A DNA stretch of 64,000 nucleotides from Macrostomum hystrix (GCA_950097015.1 CATNEN010000011.1:4244501-4308500); one strand, 5' to 3'. Numbered from the stretch's first letter, positions 32,270-43,585 are shown. Notes: generated by a model not told the origin, from the letters alone. Translations and numbers: made by a program.

Positions 32270-32811
32270 GATTCTAGTTTTACAGATAGGATTCTAGCTA
32301 GACAGATGGGATTCTAGTTTTACAGATAGGATTCTAGCTAGACAGATGGGATTCTAGTTTTACAGATGGGATTCTAGTTTTACAGATGGGATTCTAGTTT
32401 TACAGATGGGATTCTAGTTTTACAGATGGGATTCTAGTTTTACAGATGGGATTCTAGCTAGACAGATGGGATTCTAGTTATACAGATGGGATTCTAGTTA
32501 GACAGATGGGATTCTAGATATACAGATGGGATTCTAGTCATACAGATGGGATTCTAGTTATACAGATGGGATTCTAGTCATACAGATGGGATTCTAGTTA
32601 TACAGATGGGATTCTAGTCATACAGATGGGATTCTAGTTAGACAGATGGGATTCTAGCTAGACAGATGGGATTCTAGTTAGACAGATGGGGTTCTAGTTT
32701 TACAGATGGGATTCTAGTTAGACAGATGGAATTCTAGTTCGAAAAATGGGATTCTAGTTCAGAAAATGGGATTCTAGTTCAAAAAATGGGATTCTAGTTC
32801 GAAAATCTGTG
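32270..32811 (+). repeat. 20-bp minisatellite, copy B
   Basis: About 27 units, two more than in copy A. The order of variant units is otherwise the same as at 20034-20535, including the degenerate TTCGAAAAA-type units at the end. Confidence 0.9.
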
Positions 32812-33000
32812 CGAGCATCTTTTCAGTGTACGGTATCAGTATGAGAGTGTGCTCAGGAGTCAGCGGAATGGGTAGAATTGTAAAAACGCTATGTGCTATT
32901 GCCCGCGGCCTGGCTGAGCATGACTCATTGTGAGACCCCACTCATGCAGACCCTTCAAAATCCTGTCCCTCCGCTCTCTATTATTATTCGGGTTGATTGG
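32812..33000 (+). repeat. SINE family A, 3' part (copy B)
   Basis: Same fragment as 20536-20720, carried by the segmental duplication. Confidence 0.5.
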
Positions 33001-33654
33001 AACTTGAAAGTGATTTTTCGATCACGATTCGGAATGTGCGATTCAATTGAATGTATGTCGATCACGTACAGAAATTTGGGGCGTCAATTATTGCTTAACT
33101 GATCAACCGAAAGACAACAAAAGCGTCTTGTTGTCGCTGTGATAAACTAAAATCGTTTCTTCTATTCTGGCTCATCGTTCCATATACATGACAAATTGAG
33201 TTTTCTATGGCTTACTTTCAAACGCTAGGCCTTAGATTCCATAGGCCGTTCCGTTTTGCATGTCCACTGTTTCACATAGCGCGACAAAAGCAATGCAATA
33301 ATTATGTGTTAGAGAGAAACTCCAAAAAGCCAGAAAGTTTTCTAATAGTACAAACCGAAAAGTTCATCTCGGAAAAGTCAAGCATGCAGGCAAAAAGCAA
33401 AGTAAAGCTGAAATTTGACATAGACAAAAGGCGTGTACCCCTGTGTCAGCCAGCGCTGCCATAGACCGAGCCAGCTCGGACCTGTATTTTCTGCAGCATT
33501 TAGAAGGGGCAGCGGCCCGAAAAGAAGAATGAAATCCAAAAACAGACAACCCTCGACTAAACATTGGCCAATTCTACTCAGCCGTTGCAAATTGGATCAA
33601 GAATTGACTGCAATTCAACTGCCACCTGCCAGCTAATCGACCAAATCTAACTGC
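33001..33654. other. Upstream region of the Ly6/mucin-like gene (copy B)
   Basis: Matches 20721-21335 except for a 43-bp insertion around 33098-33146 and one substitution. No gene is recognised; presumed promoter and 5' UTR. Confidence 0.35.
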
Positions 33655-36133
33655 ATGGGCCGTTCGGAATCGAAGCTGGCAATCATGACGACTATGGAGC
33701 TGGTTATTGTTGGCGTGTTACTTGCAGTTGGAGACATCCAGCTGGTTGATTGCATTAAATGTATCTCGTCGAGGTCGCCACAATCAGTCGAAACATATAT
33801 GAATGACAATAGTTCTACTACTTGCACTCGTCGCACAGTCACCAAGTGTAAAGTGGAATATGATAAAACCATCAAAGTGGTGAGCGACCGAATGAAATAA
33901 ACTAAGTAAATTAGCATATCAGTTCGAATTCATAAAGTAACAGTTTGCACGCGGAAACCCTTTTTAGAATCTGAAATATGGTTGCGGCGCCTGTCCCGCT
34001 ACGCAGGATGCAAACATTTTTTGCAAAGACTGCACAGGTGATGACTGCAATAAAGCGAGTGCATTAAACGTGACCGATGATCTAGTAGAATGCCTCGAAT
34101 ACGTACTTGCGGGTCAGTTCTTTAAGAACGGAAACGTTACACCAGCAGGGCCAAATAAACTTTTTTGTCTACCATCGGAAAAGTGCTTCAAATATGAAAT
34201 TCTTCCTGGAACAAAATACCATGAGATCTACATCGGCTGCAAATCGGATGTCGAACTCTATCGTCAAGGCGCGTTGCGGCTCCATAACTATTCTCAAGTT
34301 GCTCGGAACTTTAAACCTTACGAATGTACACCAAACAAAAACTATTCTGATTGTATTTCAATAACCACGACTGCTCGGTTAGCAACCGTGACTGCTTCAG
34401 GTGCAGCCACGACTGGTGCTGGTGCAGCCACGACTGGTGCTGGTGCAGCCACGACTGGTGCTGGTGCAGCCACGGCTGCTGCTGGTGCAGCCACGACTGG
34501 TGCTGGTGCAGCCACGACTGGTGCTGGTGCAGCCACGACTGGTGCTGGTGCAGCCACGACTGGTGCTGGTGCAGCCACGACTGGTGCTGGTGCAGCCACG
34601 ACTGGTGCTGGTGCAGCCACGACTGCTGCTGGTGCAGCCACGACTGGTGCTGGTGCAGCCACGACTGGTGCTGGTGCAGCCACGACTGGTGCTGGTGCAG
34701 CCACGACTAGTGCTGGTGCAGCCACGACTGGTGCTGGTGCAGCCACGACTGCTGCTGGTGCGGCCACGACTGGTGCTGGTGCAGCCACGACTGGTGCTGG
34801 TGCAGCCACGGCTGGTGCTGGTGCAGCCACGACTGCTGCTGGTGCAGCCACGACTGGTGCTGGTGCAGCCACGACTGCTGCTGGTGCAGCTACGACTGCT
34901 GCTGGTGCAGCCACGACTGGTGCTGGTGCAGCCACGACTGCTGCTGGTGCAGCCACGACTGGTGCTGGTGCAGCCACGACTGGTGCTGGTGCAGCCACGA
35001 CTGCTGCTGGTGCGGCCACGACTGGTGCTGGTGCAGCCACGACTGCTGCTGGTGCAGCCACGACTGGTGCTGGTGCAGCCACGACTGGTGCTGGTGCAGC
35101 CACGACTGGTGCTGGTGCAGCCACGACTGGTGCTGGTGCAGCCACGACTGGTGCTGGTGCAGCCACGACTGCTGCTGGTGCAGCCACGACTGGTGCTGGT
35201 GCAGCCACGACTGGTGCTGGTGCAGCCACGACTGGTGCTGGTGCAGCCACGACTAGTGCTGGTGCAGCCACGACTGCTGCTGGTGCGGCCACGACTGGTG
35301 CTGGTGCAGCCACGACTGGTGCTGGTGCAGCCACGGCTGGTGCTGGTGCAGCCACGACTGCTGCTGGTGCAGCCACGACTGGTGCTGGTGCAGCCACGAC
35401 TGCTGCTGGTGCGGCCACGACTGGTGCTGGTGCAGCCACGACTGCTGCTGGTGCAGCCACGACTGGTGCTGGTGCAGCCACGACTGCTGCTGGTGCAGCC
35501 ACGACTGGTGCTGGTGCAGCCACGACTGGTGCTGGTGCAGCCACGACTGCTGCTGGTGCGGCCACGACTGGTGCTGGTGCAGCCACGACTGGTGCTGGTG
35601 CAGCCACGACTGGTGCTGGTGCAGCCACGACTGGTGCTGGTGCAGCCACGACTGGTGCTGGTGCAGCCACGACTGCTGCTGGTGCAGCCACGACTGCTGC
35701 TGGTGCAGCCACGACTGGTGCTGGTGCAGCCACGACTGGTGCTGGTGCAGCCACGACTGCTGCTGGTGCAGCCACGACTGGTGCTGGTGCAGCCACGACT
35801 GGTGCTGGTGCAGCCACGACTGCTTCGGGTGCAGCCACGACTGGTGCTGGTGCAGCCACGACTGGTGCTGGTGCAGCCACGACTGCTGCTGGTGCAGCCA
35901 CGACTGGTGCTGGTGCAGCCACGACTGGTGCTGGTGCAGCCACGACTGCTCGGCCTGCAGCAAGGACTGCTGCTGGTGCAGCCACGACTGCTGGGCCTGC
36001 AGCCACGACTGCTGCTGATCCAGCCAGGACTGCTGCGGGTGCTTCAAGCCGGACTTCGCCGTCCGGATCCGTACTGCTGGGCTGCACGATGCTGCTAGCG
36101 ATGCTGCTGCCTGTGCTGTTGACTTTGCCCTGA
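33655..36133 (+). CDS. Secreted GPI-anchored Ly6/uPAR-like protein with Thr/Ala repeat stalk (copy B)
   Basis: Exons 33655-33879 and 33968-36133, with an 88-bp intron identical by eye to that of copy A. It has the same signal peptide, Cys-rich Ly6-like part with Cys-Lys-Asp-Cys ... Asp-Asp-Cys-Asn, repeat stalk and hydrophobic GPI-type tail. The stalk has about 74 seven-residue units, 36 more than copy A, without loss of frame. In the folded part I count roughly 25 amino-acid replacements against about five silent changes relative to copy A, clustered at 34110-34150 and 34240-34300; all Cys codons are kept. Both copies look functional. The pair may be paralogues or diverged alleles. Confidence 0.8.
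34403..35953 (+). repeat. 21-bp coding VNTR, copy B
   Basis: About 74 units of the same seven-codon repeat as 22084-22880, with additional rare variants (ACGGCT and ACTAGT giving Thr-Ala and Thr-Ser). Blocks of several units recur in the same order (for example around 34690-34850 and 35250-35400), pointing to expansion by block duplication. Confidence 0.92.
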
Positions 36134-36553
36134 TATTTTTTGCATGTTTCGTTCGATGTGCTGATTTTGGAATTTATTAAAAGTTAATTTATTAATTGAT
36201 CATATTGATGTTCTGAAAGTTCTGTCAGAAAATGCACTGAAAAATCAAAGTGCTAAAAGTCTCTTCTCAATAACAAAAACTGACTGGTTCTCGTTGCAAA
36301 TCTCAAGCAGGCCAAGTTTGTAATATTTTACAACTAAATATATTTCTGTCTGAACTAAATAGTTATTCAATACTCAAGCTGATAAGCTGCACTGATCAGT
36401 TAATACTGGCTTGTCGTTTAAAAGTTTTAAGTGCTTAAAAATTGACGCTCAATTAGTATCACAATTAGCTAATTTTATTCCAGTATTTAAATATCTTAAA
36501 TAAAACCAGAACTGTAAATATTACCAACGATGAGAAAACGAATGCAACATTCA
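36134..36553. other. 3' flank of the Ly6/mucin-like gene (copy B)
   Basis: Contains the ATTAAA poly(A) hexamer at 36176-36181. Otherwise AT-rich and nearly identical to copy A. Confidence 0.4.
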
Positions 36554-38135
36554 ATCGATGTGAACAGCCACCTTCAGTCCATCTGAATAGCCACCTTCAG
36601 TCCATCTGAATAGCCACCTTCAGTCCATCTGAATAGCCACCTTCAGTCCATGTGAACAGCCACTTTCAGTCCATGTGAATAGCCACCTTCAGTCCATGTG
36701 AATAGCCACCTTCAGTCCATCTGAATAGCCACCTTCAGTCCATCTGAATAGCCACCTTCAGTCCATCTGAATAGCCACCTTCAGTCCATGTGAATAGCCA
36801 CCTTCAGTCCATCTGAACAGCCACCTTCAGTCCATGTGAATAGCCACCGTCAGTCCATCTGAACAGCCACCTTCAGTCCATGTGAATAGCCACCTTCAGT
36901 CCATCTGAATAGCCACCTTCAGTCCATCTGAATAGCCACCTTCAGTCCATCTGAATAGCCACCTTCAGTCCATCTGAATAGCCACCTTCAGTCCATCTGA
37001 ATAGCCACCTTCAGTCCATCTGAATAGCCACTTTCAGTCCATGTGAATAGCCACCTTCAGTCCATGTGAATAGCCACCTTCAGTCCATGTGAATTGTCAC
37101 CTTCAGTCCATGTGAATATAGCCACCTTCAGTCCATCTGAACAGCCACCATCAGTCCATGTGAACAGCCACCGTCAGTCCATCTGAACAGCCACTTTCAG
37201 TCCATGTGAATAGCCACCTTCAGTCCATCTGAATAGCCACCTTCAGTCCATCTGAATAGCCACCTTCAGTCCATGTGAATATAGCCACCTTCAGTCCATC
37301 TGAATAGCCACCTTCAGTCCATCTGAATAGCCACCTTCAGTCCATGTGAATATAGCCACCTTCAGTCCATGTGAATATAGCCACCTTCAGTCCATGTGAA
37401 TATAGCCACCTTCAGTCTATCTGAACAGCCACCTTCAGTCCATGTGAACAGCCACCTTCAGTCCATCTGAACAGCCATCTTCAGTCCATGTGAATAGCCA
37501 CTTTCAGTCCATGTGAATAGCCACCTTCAGTCCATGTGAATAGCCACCTTCAGTCCATGTGAATAGCCACCTTCAGTCCATCTGAACAGCCACCTTCAGT
37601 CCATCTGAACAGCCACCTTCAGTCCATGTGAATATAGCCACCTTCAGTCCATCTGAACAGCCACCTTCAGTCCATCTGAACAGCCACCTTCAGTCCATCT
37701 GAACAGCCACCTTCAGTCCATGTGAATATAGCCACCTTCAGTCTATCTGAACAGCCACCTTCAGTCCATGTGAACAGCCACCTTCAGTCTATGTGAATAG
37801 CCACCTTCAGTCCATGTGAATAGCCACCTTCAGTCCATGTGAACAGCCACCTTCAGTCCATGTGAATAGCCACCTTCAGTCTATCTGAACAGCCACCTTC
37901 AGTCCATGTGAACAGCCACCTTCAGTCTATGTGAATAGCCACCTTCAGTCCATGTGAATAGCCACCTTCAGTCCATGTGAACAGCCACCTTCAGTCTATG
38001 TGAATAGCCACCTTCAGTCCATGTGAATAGCCACCTTCAGTCCATGTGAACAGCCACCTTCAGTCCATGTGAATAGCCACCTTCAGTCCATGTGAATAGC
38101 CACCTTCAGTCCATGTGAATAGCCACCTTCAGTTC
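36554..38135 (+). repeat. 23-bp minisatellite, copy B
   Basis: About 69 units of the motif at 23475-24945. The ends of the two arrays agree unit by unit, while the middle differs in order and number of variants. Confidence 0.93.
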
Positions 38136-39212
38136 ATCAGAATGACCAGATGGCCAGATCGCAGCTGCGAAGCTCGCTGGATCATTTACATCGTTTGGAT
38201 GGACTGGAGGAGATGACACAGTGTCAGGAATACCTTGACCTTGGAGAATTGTAAGGTTGTGAATGGCTGTCGATTTGACTCATCGGAATGTGAGCTAATG
38301 CGAAGCTTTTTGACGGATGGATCTCGGGGAAGTGAGTGCTGTGCGTAAATTGGTGTCGCCCTTTCACTACAAGAAGCGATCAATGTGCTAGGACTTGTGT
38401 GAGCAATGAGAGGCCAGTGGCTTTAGAGCGGATGCGGAACTCACGAGGAGCCCCATGATGGAGATTGATACGATGGTTGGATTAGGACCTAGATTTAGGT
38501 TCGTCGTCGGAGCGGTACCCGATGGAGTCGTTTCTGTCTTCATAAAAGTTAACAAGATAGGAGTTGAAGGCCGGAAGCCCTTGTTGAGAAGTTATAGGAG
38601 ACTTGCAAGGTTAGAGATGGGATATTGGTTTTACTGCTCAACGGTTTCAGTAAGCTAGCCAAAGACTTTGATTCAGAAAAAATAGAGCCCGCCATTGAAT
38701 AGCGAAAATTATAAATCTAACACAACTTAAAATATGATGTTATTTTGTCGTCGATTCTATCAGCAAAATAGACATCGTGTTTTGTTTATGTTAAGCAAAT
38801 CTCGGAATATGAGCGGCAATCTGAAAGCTTAGATGATACAAATAATTATTGAAGACTGTCTACATCATGTCATATTGTAATAAGGTTATTTATTGTAAGT
38901 AAAAAGGCTTTGTCTACGCTTTGCTTTGTATAAGATTAAATTTGTGGTAGGGCCTAGTCGTTAAGTCGTTAATAGATTCGTAATTTCGTGTGATTACAAT
39001 CTGCACTTCACTGTTGACTCTAGTCTTGAGTTGCTGGTTATGACTTATGTTAAGAGAATGAAGCAGTCAGAGCAGCGAAACACTGAAGCCGTATAGCTAG
39101 CAAAACTTTAGAAGTATTACTAGCAAGTTTTGCCCTCCTTCGGGGAGCAGAAATATTTTTAATTCGTCTAGTATATACTTTTTTGCAGCAGTATTTTCAG
39201 CTTTTCTAAGCT
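38136..39212. other. Single-copy spacer between arrays (copy B)
   Basis: Nearly identical to 24946-26020 with a few small indels (for example a missing GATC near 38446). No gene recognised. Confidence 0.4.
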
Positions 39213-40500
39213 ACAATGATCCCCAGTGGATGATGATCACCTAGTTGGCAATGATCACCCAGTTGACAATGATCCCCAGTTGACAATGATCCCCAGTTGA
39301 TGATGATCACCCAGTTGACAATGATCCCCAGTTGACAATGATCCCCAGTTGACAATGATCCCCAGTTGACAATGATCCCCAGTTGATGATGATCACCTAG
39401 TTGGCAATGATCACCCAGTTGACAATGATCCCCAGTTGACAATGATCCCCAGTTGATGATGATCACCCAGTTGACAATGATCCCCCAGTTGATGATGATC
39501 CAACAGTTGACAACGATCCCCCAGTTAATGATGACCCCCCAGTTGACAATGATCCCCCAGTTGACAATAATCCCCCAGTTGACAATGATCCCCCAGTTGA
39601 CAATGATCACCCAGTTGACAATGATCGCCCAGTTGACAATGATCCCTCAGTTGACCATGATCCCCCCATTTGATGATGACTCCCCATTGATAATGATCCC
39701 CAGTTGACAATGTTCCCCCAGTCGACAATGATCCCCCAGTTGATGATAATCAAGCAGTTGACAATGATCCCCCAGTTGACCATGATCCCCCAGTTGACAA
39801 TGATCCCCCAGTTGATGATGATCACCCAGTTGACCATGATCATCCATTTGATGATGATCACCCAGTTGACCATGATCATCCATTTGATGATGATCACCCA
39901 GTTGACCATGATCATCCATTTGATGATGATCACCCAGTTGACCATGATCATCCATTTGATGATGATCACCCAGTTGACCATGATCATCCATTTGATGATG
40001 ATCACCCAGTTGACAATGTTCGCCCCAGTTGACAATGATCCCCCAGTTGATGATGATCCCCCAGTTGACCATGATCATCCATTTGATGATGATCACCCAG
40101 TTGACAATGTTCGCCCCAGTTGACAATGATCCCCCAGTTGATGATGATCCCCCAGTTGACCATGATCATCCATTTGATGATGATCACCCAGTTGACAATG
40201 ATCCCCAGTTGACCATGATCCCATATTTGATGATGACTCCACATTGATGATGATCCCCCAGTTGACAATGATCCCCCAGTTGACAATGATCCCAAAGTTG
40301 ACAATGATCCCCCAGTTGACAATGATCCCCCAGTTGACAATGATCCCCCAGTTGACAATGATCCCAAAGTTGACAATGATCCCCCAGTTGACAATGATCC
40401 CAAAGCTGACCATGATCCCCTAGTTGACAATGATCCCCGAGTTGACAATGATCCCAAAGTTGACAAAGAACCCCTAGTTGATGATGATCCCCAAAGTATT
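39213..40500 (+). repeat. 18/19-bp satellite array (copy B)
   Basis: About 1.29 kb of the same satellite as 26024-30940 but without the 2301-bp higher-order block. Its last 250 bases hold degenerating units (CAAAGTTGAC, CAAAGCTGAC, CCGAGTTGAC), the usual look of an array edge, before single-copy DNA begins. Confidence 0.92.
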
Positions 40501-41004
40501 CCACCAATAGCCATGAAAATCCAGAAAACGGGCTAAAATTTCCGGTCTATCCGATGAAAAAACTTCCAGAATCACGAAAATCGGCATCATCGAGATACTC
40601 GACGATTCTCGTCGGGCTGTCTGGTTTCAAAAACCACAAAAAATTGGCAAACATTTTCTGCTCACAAAGTTTTATCACGCAATCATGTCGGCTACTTTGA
40701 CTTCAAGACTTGTTGAATATATTCCATTGATTATATAGTTAATTTATACCTTTGAACTGATGTGGCTCGGTAAATAGGTCTATACTGAGCATTGTTATTT
40801 GTCCTTGTCACCAAGGTCTTCGACAAGAATCGCTGAATATCTCAACGATGCTGGCTCGTACAGCTTTGAAAGCTAGTTCATTGTGAATAGCGGAAAATTG
40901 TGATTCAGATAGTGGATTATCACAAAAATTGGCTATTTGGTTTTGGAGCTATTGTGAAGAAGGCAGTGGGTATTTGAATACCCCGTGGTATTTCCCCAGG
41001 GGGG
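40501..41004. other. Single-copy DNA containing an inverted dispersed repeat
   Basis: Bases about 40510-40690 match 61601-61790 in inverse orientation (shared pieces include CATGAAAATCC, TCTATCCGATGAAA and GACGATTCTCGTCGG). A second, weaker match lies at 40815-40980. No gene is seen. Confidence 0.5.
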
Positions 41005-41589
41005 GATAGCGTGGTCTTTCCCCAGTGGGAGAATAGCGTGGTCTTTCCCCAGGGGGGGGGAATAGCGTGGTCTTTCCCCATGGGGGGAATAGCGTGGTCT
41101 TTCCCCAGGGGGAGAATAGCGTGGTCTTTCCCCAGGGGGAGAATAGCGTGGTCTTTCCCCAGGGGTGGAATAGTGTGGTCTTTCCCCAGGGGTGGAATAG
41201 CGTGGTCTTTCCCCAGGGGGGAATAGCGTGGTCTTTCCCCATGGGGGGAATAGCGTGGTCTTTCCCCAGGGGTGGAATAGCGTGGTCTTTCCCCAGGGGG
41301 AATAGCGTGGTCTTTCCCCAGGGGGAGAATAGCGTGGTCTTTCCCCAGGGGTGGAATAGTGTGGTCTTTCCCCAGGGGTGGAATAGCGTGGTCTTTCCCC
41401 AGGGGGGAATAGCGTGGTCTTTCCCCATGGGGGGAATAGCGTGGTCTTTCCCCATGGGGGGAATAGCGTGGTCTTTCCCATGAAGGGAATAGCGTGGTCT
41501 TTCCCCATGGGGGAATAGCGCGGTCTTTCCCCAGGGGGGAATAGCGTGGTCTTTCCCCAGGGGTGGAATAGTGTGGTCTTTCTCCACTC
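41005..41589 (+). repeat. 27-bp minisatellite (GGTCTTTCCCCAGG), left part
   Basis: About 21 units of GAATAGCGTGGTCTTTCCCC plus a variable G-rich spacer (AGGGGG, ATGGGG, AGGGGTG), period 25-28 bp. It is interrupted by a LINE at 41590 and resumes at 41899. Confidence 0.92.
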
Positions 41590-41898
41590 ATCTGCCACTG
41601 CCCGGCCTTCACCCGGGCCAGGCTAAAACATCTCGGGCCGGCACCGACTCTCGCCGAAGCCTGCTCGCCCGAGAACATCCCACAGCTCGCCCACTTCCTC
41701 CGGGATACCGGCCGAGCTGATTTCTTCCCAGCCTATGGCGAGGAAGATCGCGCGGCGGAATCGACCGACGGACCACCCTGAGCGGCACCGCCTCGCTGGA
41801 GGCTGTCTGGCTGCCAGGGGTTAGCGATATGGGCGGCATCAGCCGCCTCCTCGCTGCGTCCGTCATGGAGGCTCCCTGCCGCTAAGTCTAAGTCTAAG
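41590..41898 (+). mobile_element. 5'-truncated LINE copy inserted in the minisatellite
   Basis: Encodes the last about 60 residues of the LINE ORF2 protein (zinc-type Cys-His-Cys string to the stop at 41779-41781), followed by the family 3' UTR and a GCTAAGTCTAAGTCTAAG tail. It is close to the minus-strand copy at 1556 and more distant from the full-length LINE at 3000. Minisatellite units lie on both sides. Confidence 0.88.
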
Positions 41899-41957
41899 GT
41901 CTTTCCCCAGGGGTGGAATAGCGTGGTCTTTCCCCAGGGGGGAATAGCGTGGTCTTT
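41899..41957 (+). repeat. 27-bp minisatellite, right part
   Basis: Just over two further units of the same repeat continue directly after the LINE tail and stop at the edge of the RING/B-box relic. Confidence 0.85.
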
Positions 41958-42318
41958 CTACTGTGAAGAAATACGTCTGTGCAGCTGGAATATCGACTTC
42001 GGAATCGTAATCGATGCTCGCAGTAATGCAGATCGCACAATTCCTGGTCGCAGTGCTGGCAGATGACGGAAGCATTCTCTGGAAACGGGTGGCTCATCGA
42101 GCACTTAGCGCCGGGACGCGGTCTCGACTTGAGAATGACTACGTGCGTGTTCTCAACCGGATTGGTCAGCGGATTTCGACACGTCGGACAACTTGCTGCC
42201 CTAAGTCCAGCTGCGGCCAACTCAGCTATTCTCCTATGGCACTCACGACACAGGGTGTGGTGGTTTGAGCAGACGGGGTGGTGGGCTACGCGCACACAGG
42301 TAGACAGAGTGTATTAGA
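41958..42318 (-). pseudogene. RING/B-box gene fragment, damaged
   Basis: On the minus strand, 42295-41960 reads the second half of a RING finger (Val-Cys-Ser-Asn-His-His-Thr-Leu-Cys-x2-Cys ... Cys-Pro-x-Cys) and a B-box (Cys-Met-Ser-His ... Cys-x2-Cys-Asp ... Cys-Asp-Leu-His-Tyr). Compared with the complete genes at 51100 and 56000, the first Cys-x2-Cys pair is missing or displaced. There is no splice donor at the usual place after the B-box, where the frame runs into the 27-bp minisatellite. No coiled-coil exon is found downstream. It is likely a pseudogene or one fragment of a rearranged gene. Confidence 0.7.
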
Positions 42319-42339
42319 GAGAATGCGTTGTACTTACAG

Positions 42340-42777
42340 TGGATTAAAATAAGTGAGAACAAAATATAGTAAACAAGTTGTGATGCAAAATAAGTTAGAC
42401 AACTCAAATTCATTTAAGTTCATCGAGTCATTTAGATGAGCTACAGTTAAACGCCGCCTCAAGCACTTTAAAAGAGTTTCAGAGAACAAACAATTTCGTT
42501 CGATCGATTCAAAATTAAACTTCCAACTTTGAAGAAATAAAGATGCTGGATTAAAGCCAGCGTAGATGCAAAGGAGCTCACCAGTGCTCGGTGAAGAACC
42601 TCCCAGAGGAAGCGCGTGTGCCATCTAAATATTCTTAGTTCGAACAAGTATAAAAGTTATTTTTGTACAAGCTTACTCCAGTTGCTAAGCCAATTTAGTG
42701 CTTTAGTATGTAAAAAGAAAGCCCTTTGTTGCTTACTTATATAGCTTTTGAATGTACATTTGGTTTGAGCAGCCAAG
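42340..42777. other. Spacer with a dispersed repeat
   Basis: Bases 42385-42470 match 13066-13145 (about 85% by eye). The remainder is AT-rich with no gene recognised. Confidence 0.45.
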
Positions 42778-42875
42778 GGGGGTGGGTGGCTGAATTGTAA
42801 AGCGTCCGCCTCGCACCCTGCTCCCTGAACTCGAATCCGCAGCGAGGCCACATTCGTTTTGTGTGCAGTCATCGT
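42778..42875 (+). repeat. SINE family A, tRNA-like head
   Basis: A GTGGCTGAATTGTAAAGCG box-A-like string and a GAACTCGAATCC box-B-like string are followed by GCGAGGCCACATTCGTTTTG, which matches the body of the SINE at 50610-50995. The 3' part is missing. Confidence 0.55.
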
Positions 42876-43053
42876 ATTTAGAAATTGCATAGTTAACGTC
42901 TGTAAATAAGAATATGAATCTGCATCTCTGCAATGTTTGTTTTTTTCGACGTTTGTTTTAAAATATGTAGTGAACCCGAAGTACCTCGTTATTAGAAGCG
43001 AGGAGAGGTGGTTCAATCTTTAGATGTCATTCTCTCATATCCTAGCTGCTTTT
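42876..43053. other. Short flank left of the Pao element
   Basis: AT-rich DNA with no feature recognised. Confidence 0.3.
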
Positions 43054-43058
43054 GTGTC

Positions 43059-43317
43059 TGTAAAGGAATAATACAGAACTCTGAGGGTTTGAGAAGGCAG
43101 AGCTATGATAACAAAAAGGTGTTAAGGTGCCCTGTGGCTAATTGATTGCTTTATTTATTATGAAATCACTTCACACTCTCCAGCTCTCTGACGCAACACC
43201 AACCTTGCACATTACCACCCACCCCAACATGCACACTGAGAGGGGGAGCGCCAAGCGTACACTGGCGACGCTACACATAGCAGAGGGTCGGTCCGCAGGC
43301 ACCCAAATTCCAACACA
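43059..43317 (-). repeat. Pao 3' LTR
   Basis: 259 bp. In element orientation it begins TGTGTTGGAATTTGGG and ends CTTTACA. The same sequence is at 49106-49364 apart from one base. Confidence 0.95.
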
Positions 43318-43325
43318 CTCCCCCT
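43318..43325 (-). other. Pao polypurine tract
   Basis: In element orientation AGGGGGAG lies directly before the 3' LTR. Confidence 0.7.
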
Positions 43326-43585
43326 AATGATGCTTCATCATTACAGTACTTGAAATGTTGATACGAGTATTCGAAAGGCGAAACAGATTACGAAGTCATA
43401 CAATAGCTAACAGTTAACAGTTGCACTGCGATACAGTAACGAAAGTACATCGAAACTCAAATTTTCAATCAGCGCTAAGGAGTAACTGGCTCTAAATAAT
43501 AAGATGAAAATTGACTGGAACTATACTATAAATTTTAGAACTCAAATTTAAGATTAGAACAGTCCCTGAAAGTCAGTACTAAAGT

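Larger units (their letters stand above)
30987..40225 (+). repeat. Segmental duplication, copy B
   Basis: Head-to-tail partner of 18751-30970. It starts inside the gypsy LTR without the rest of that element and ends inside the satellite; after about 40225 the sequence leaves the shared part and reaches single-copy DNA at 40501. Copy B has two extra 20-bp units, a 43-bp insertion, 36 extra coding repeats, more 23-bp units and a shorter satellite than copy A. Confidence 0.88.

Noticed and set aside
22000-36100. Very long reading frames on other frames and the opposite strand of the 21-bp VNTR (Trp/His/Gln-rich, Cys/Trp-rich, Ala/Val/Pro-rich).
   Set aside because: They are by-products of a 21-bp unit without stops; only one frame continues into a signal peptide, Cys-rich domain and GPI-type tail.
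40920-41678. Long minus-strand frames over the 27-bp minisatellite (Lys/Asp/Pro-rich repeats).
   Set aside because: Pure repeat translation with no start context or domain; it also runs into an antisense LINE.
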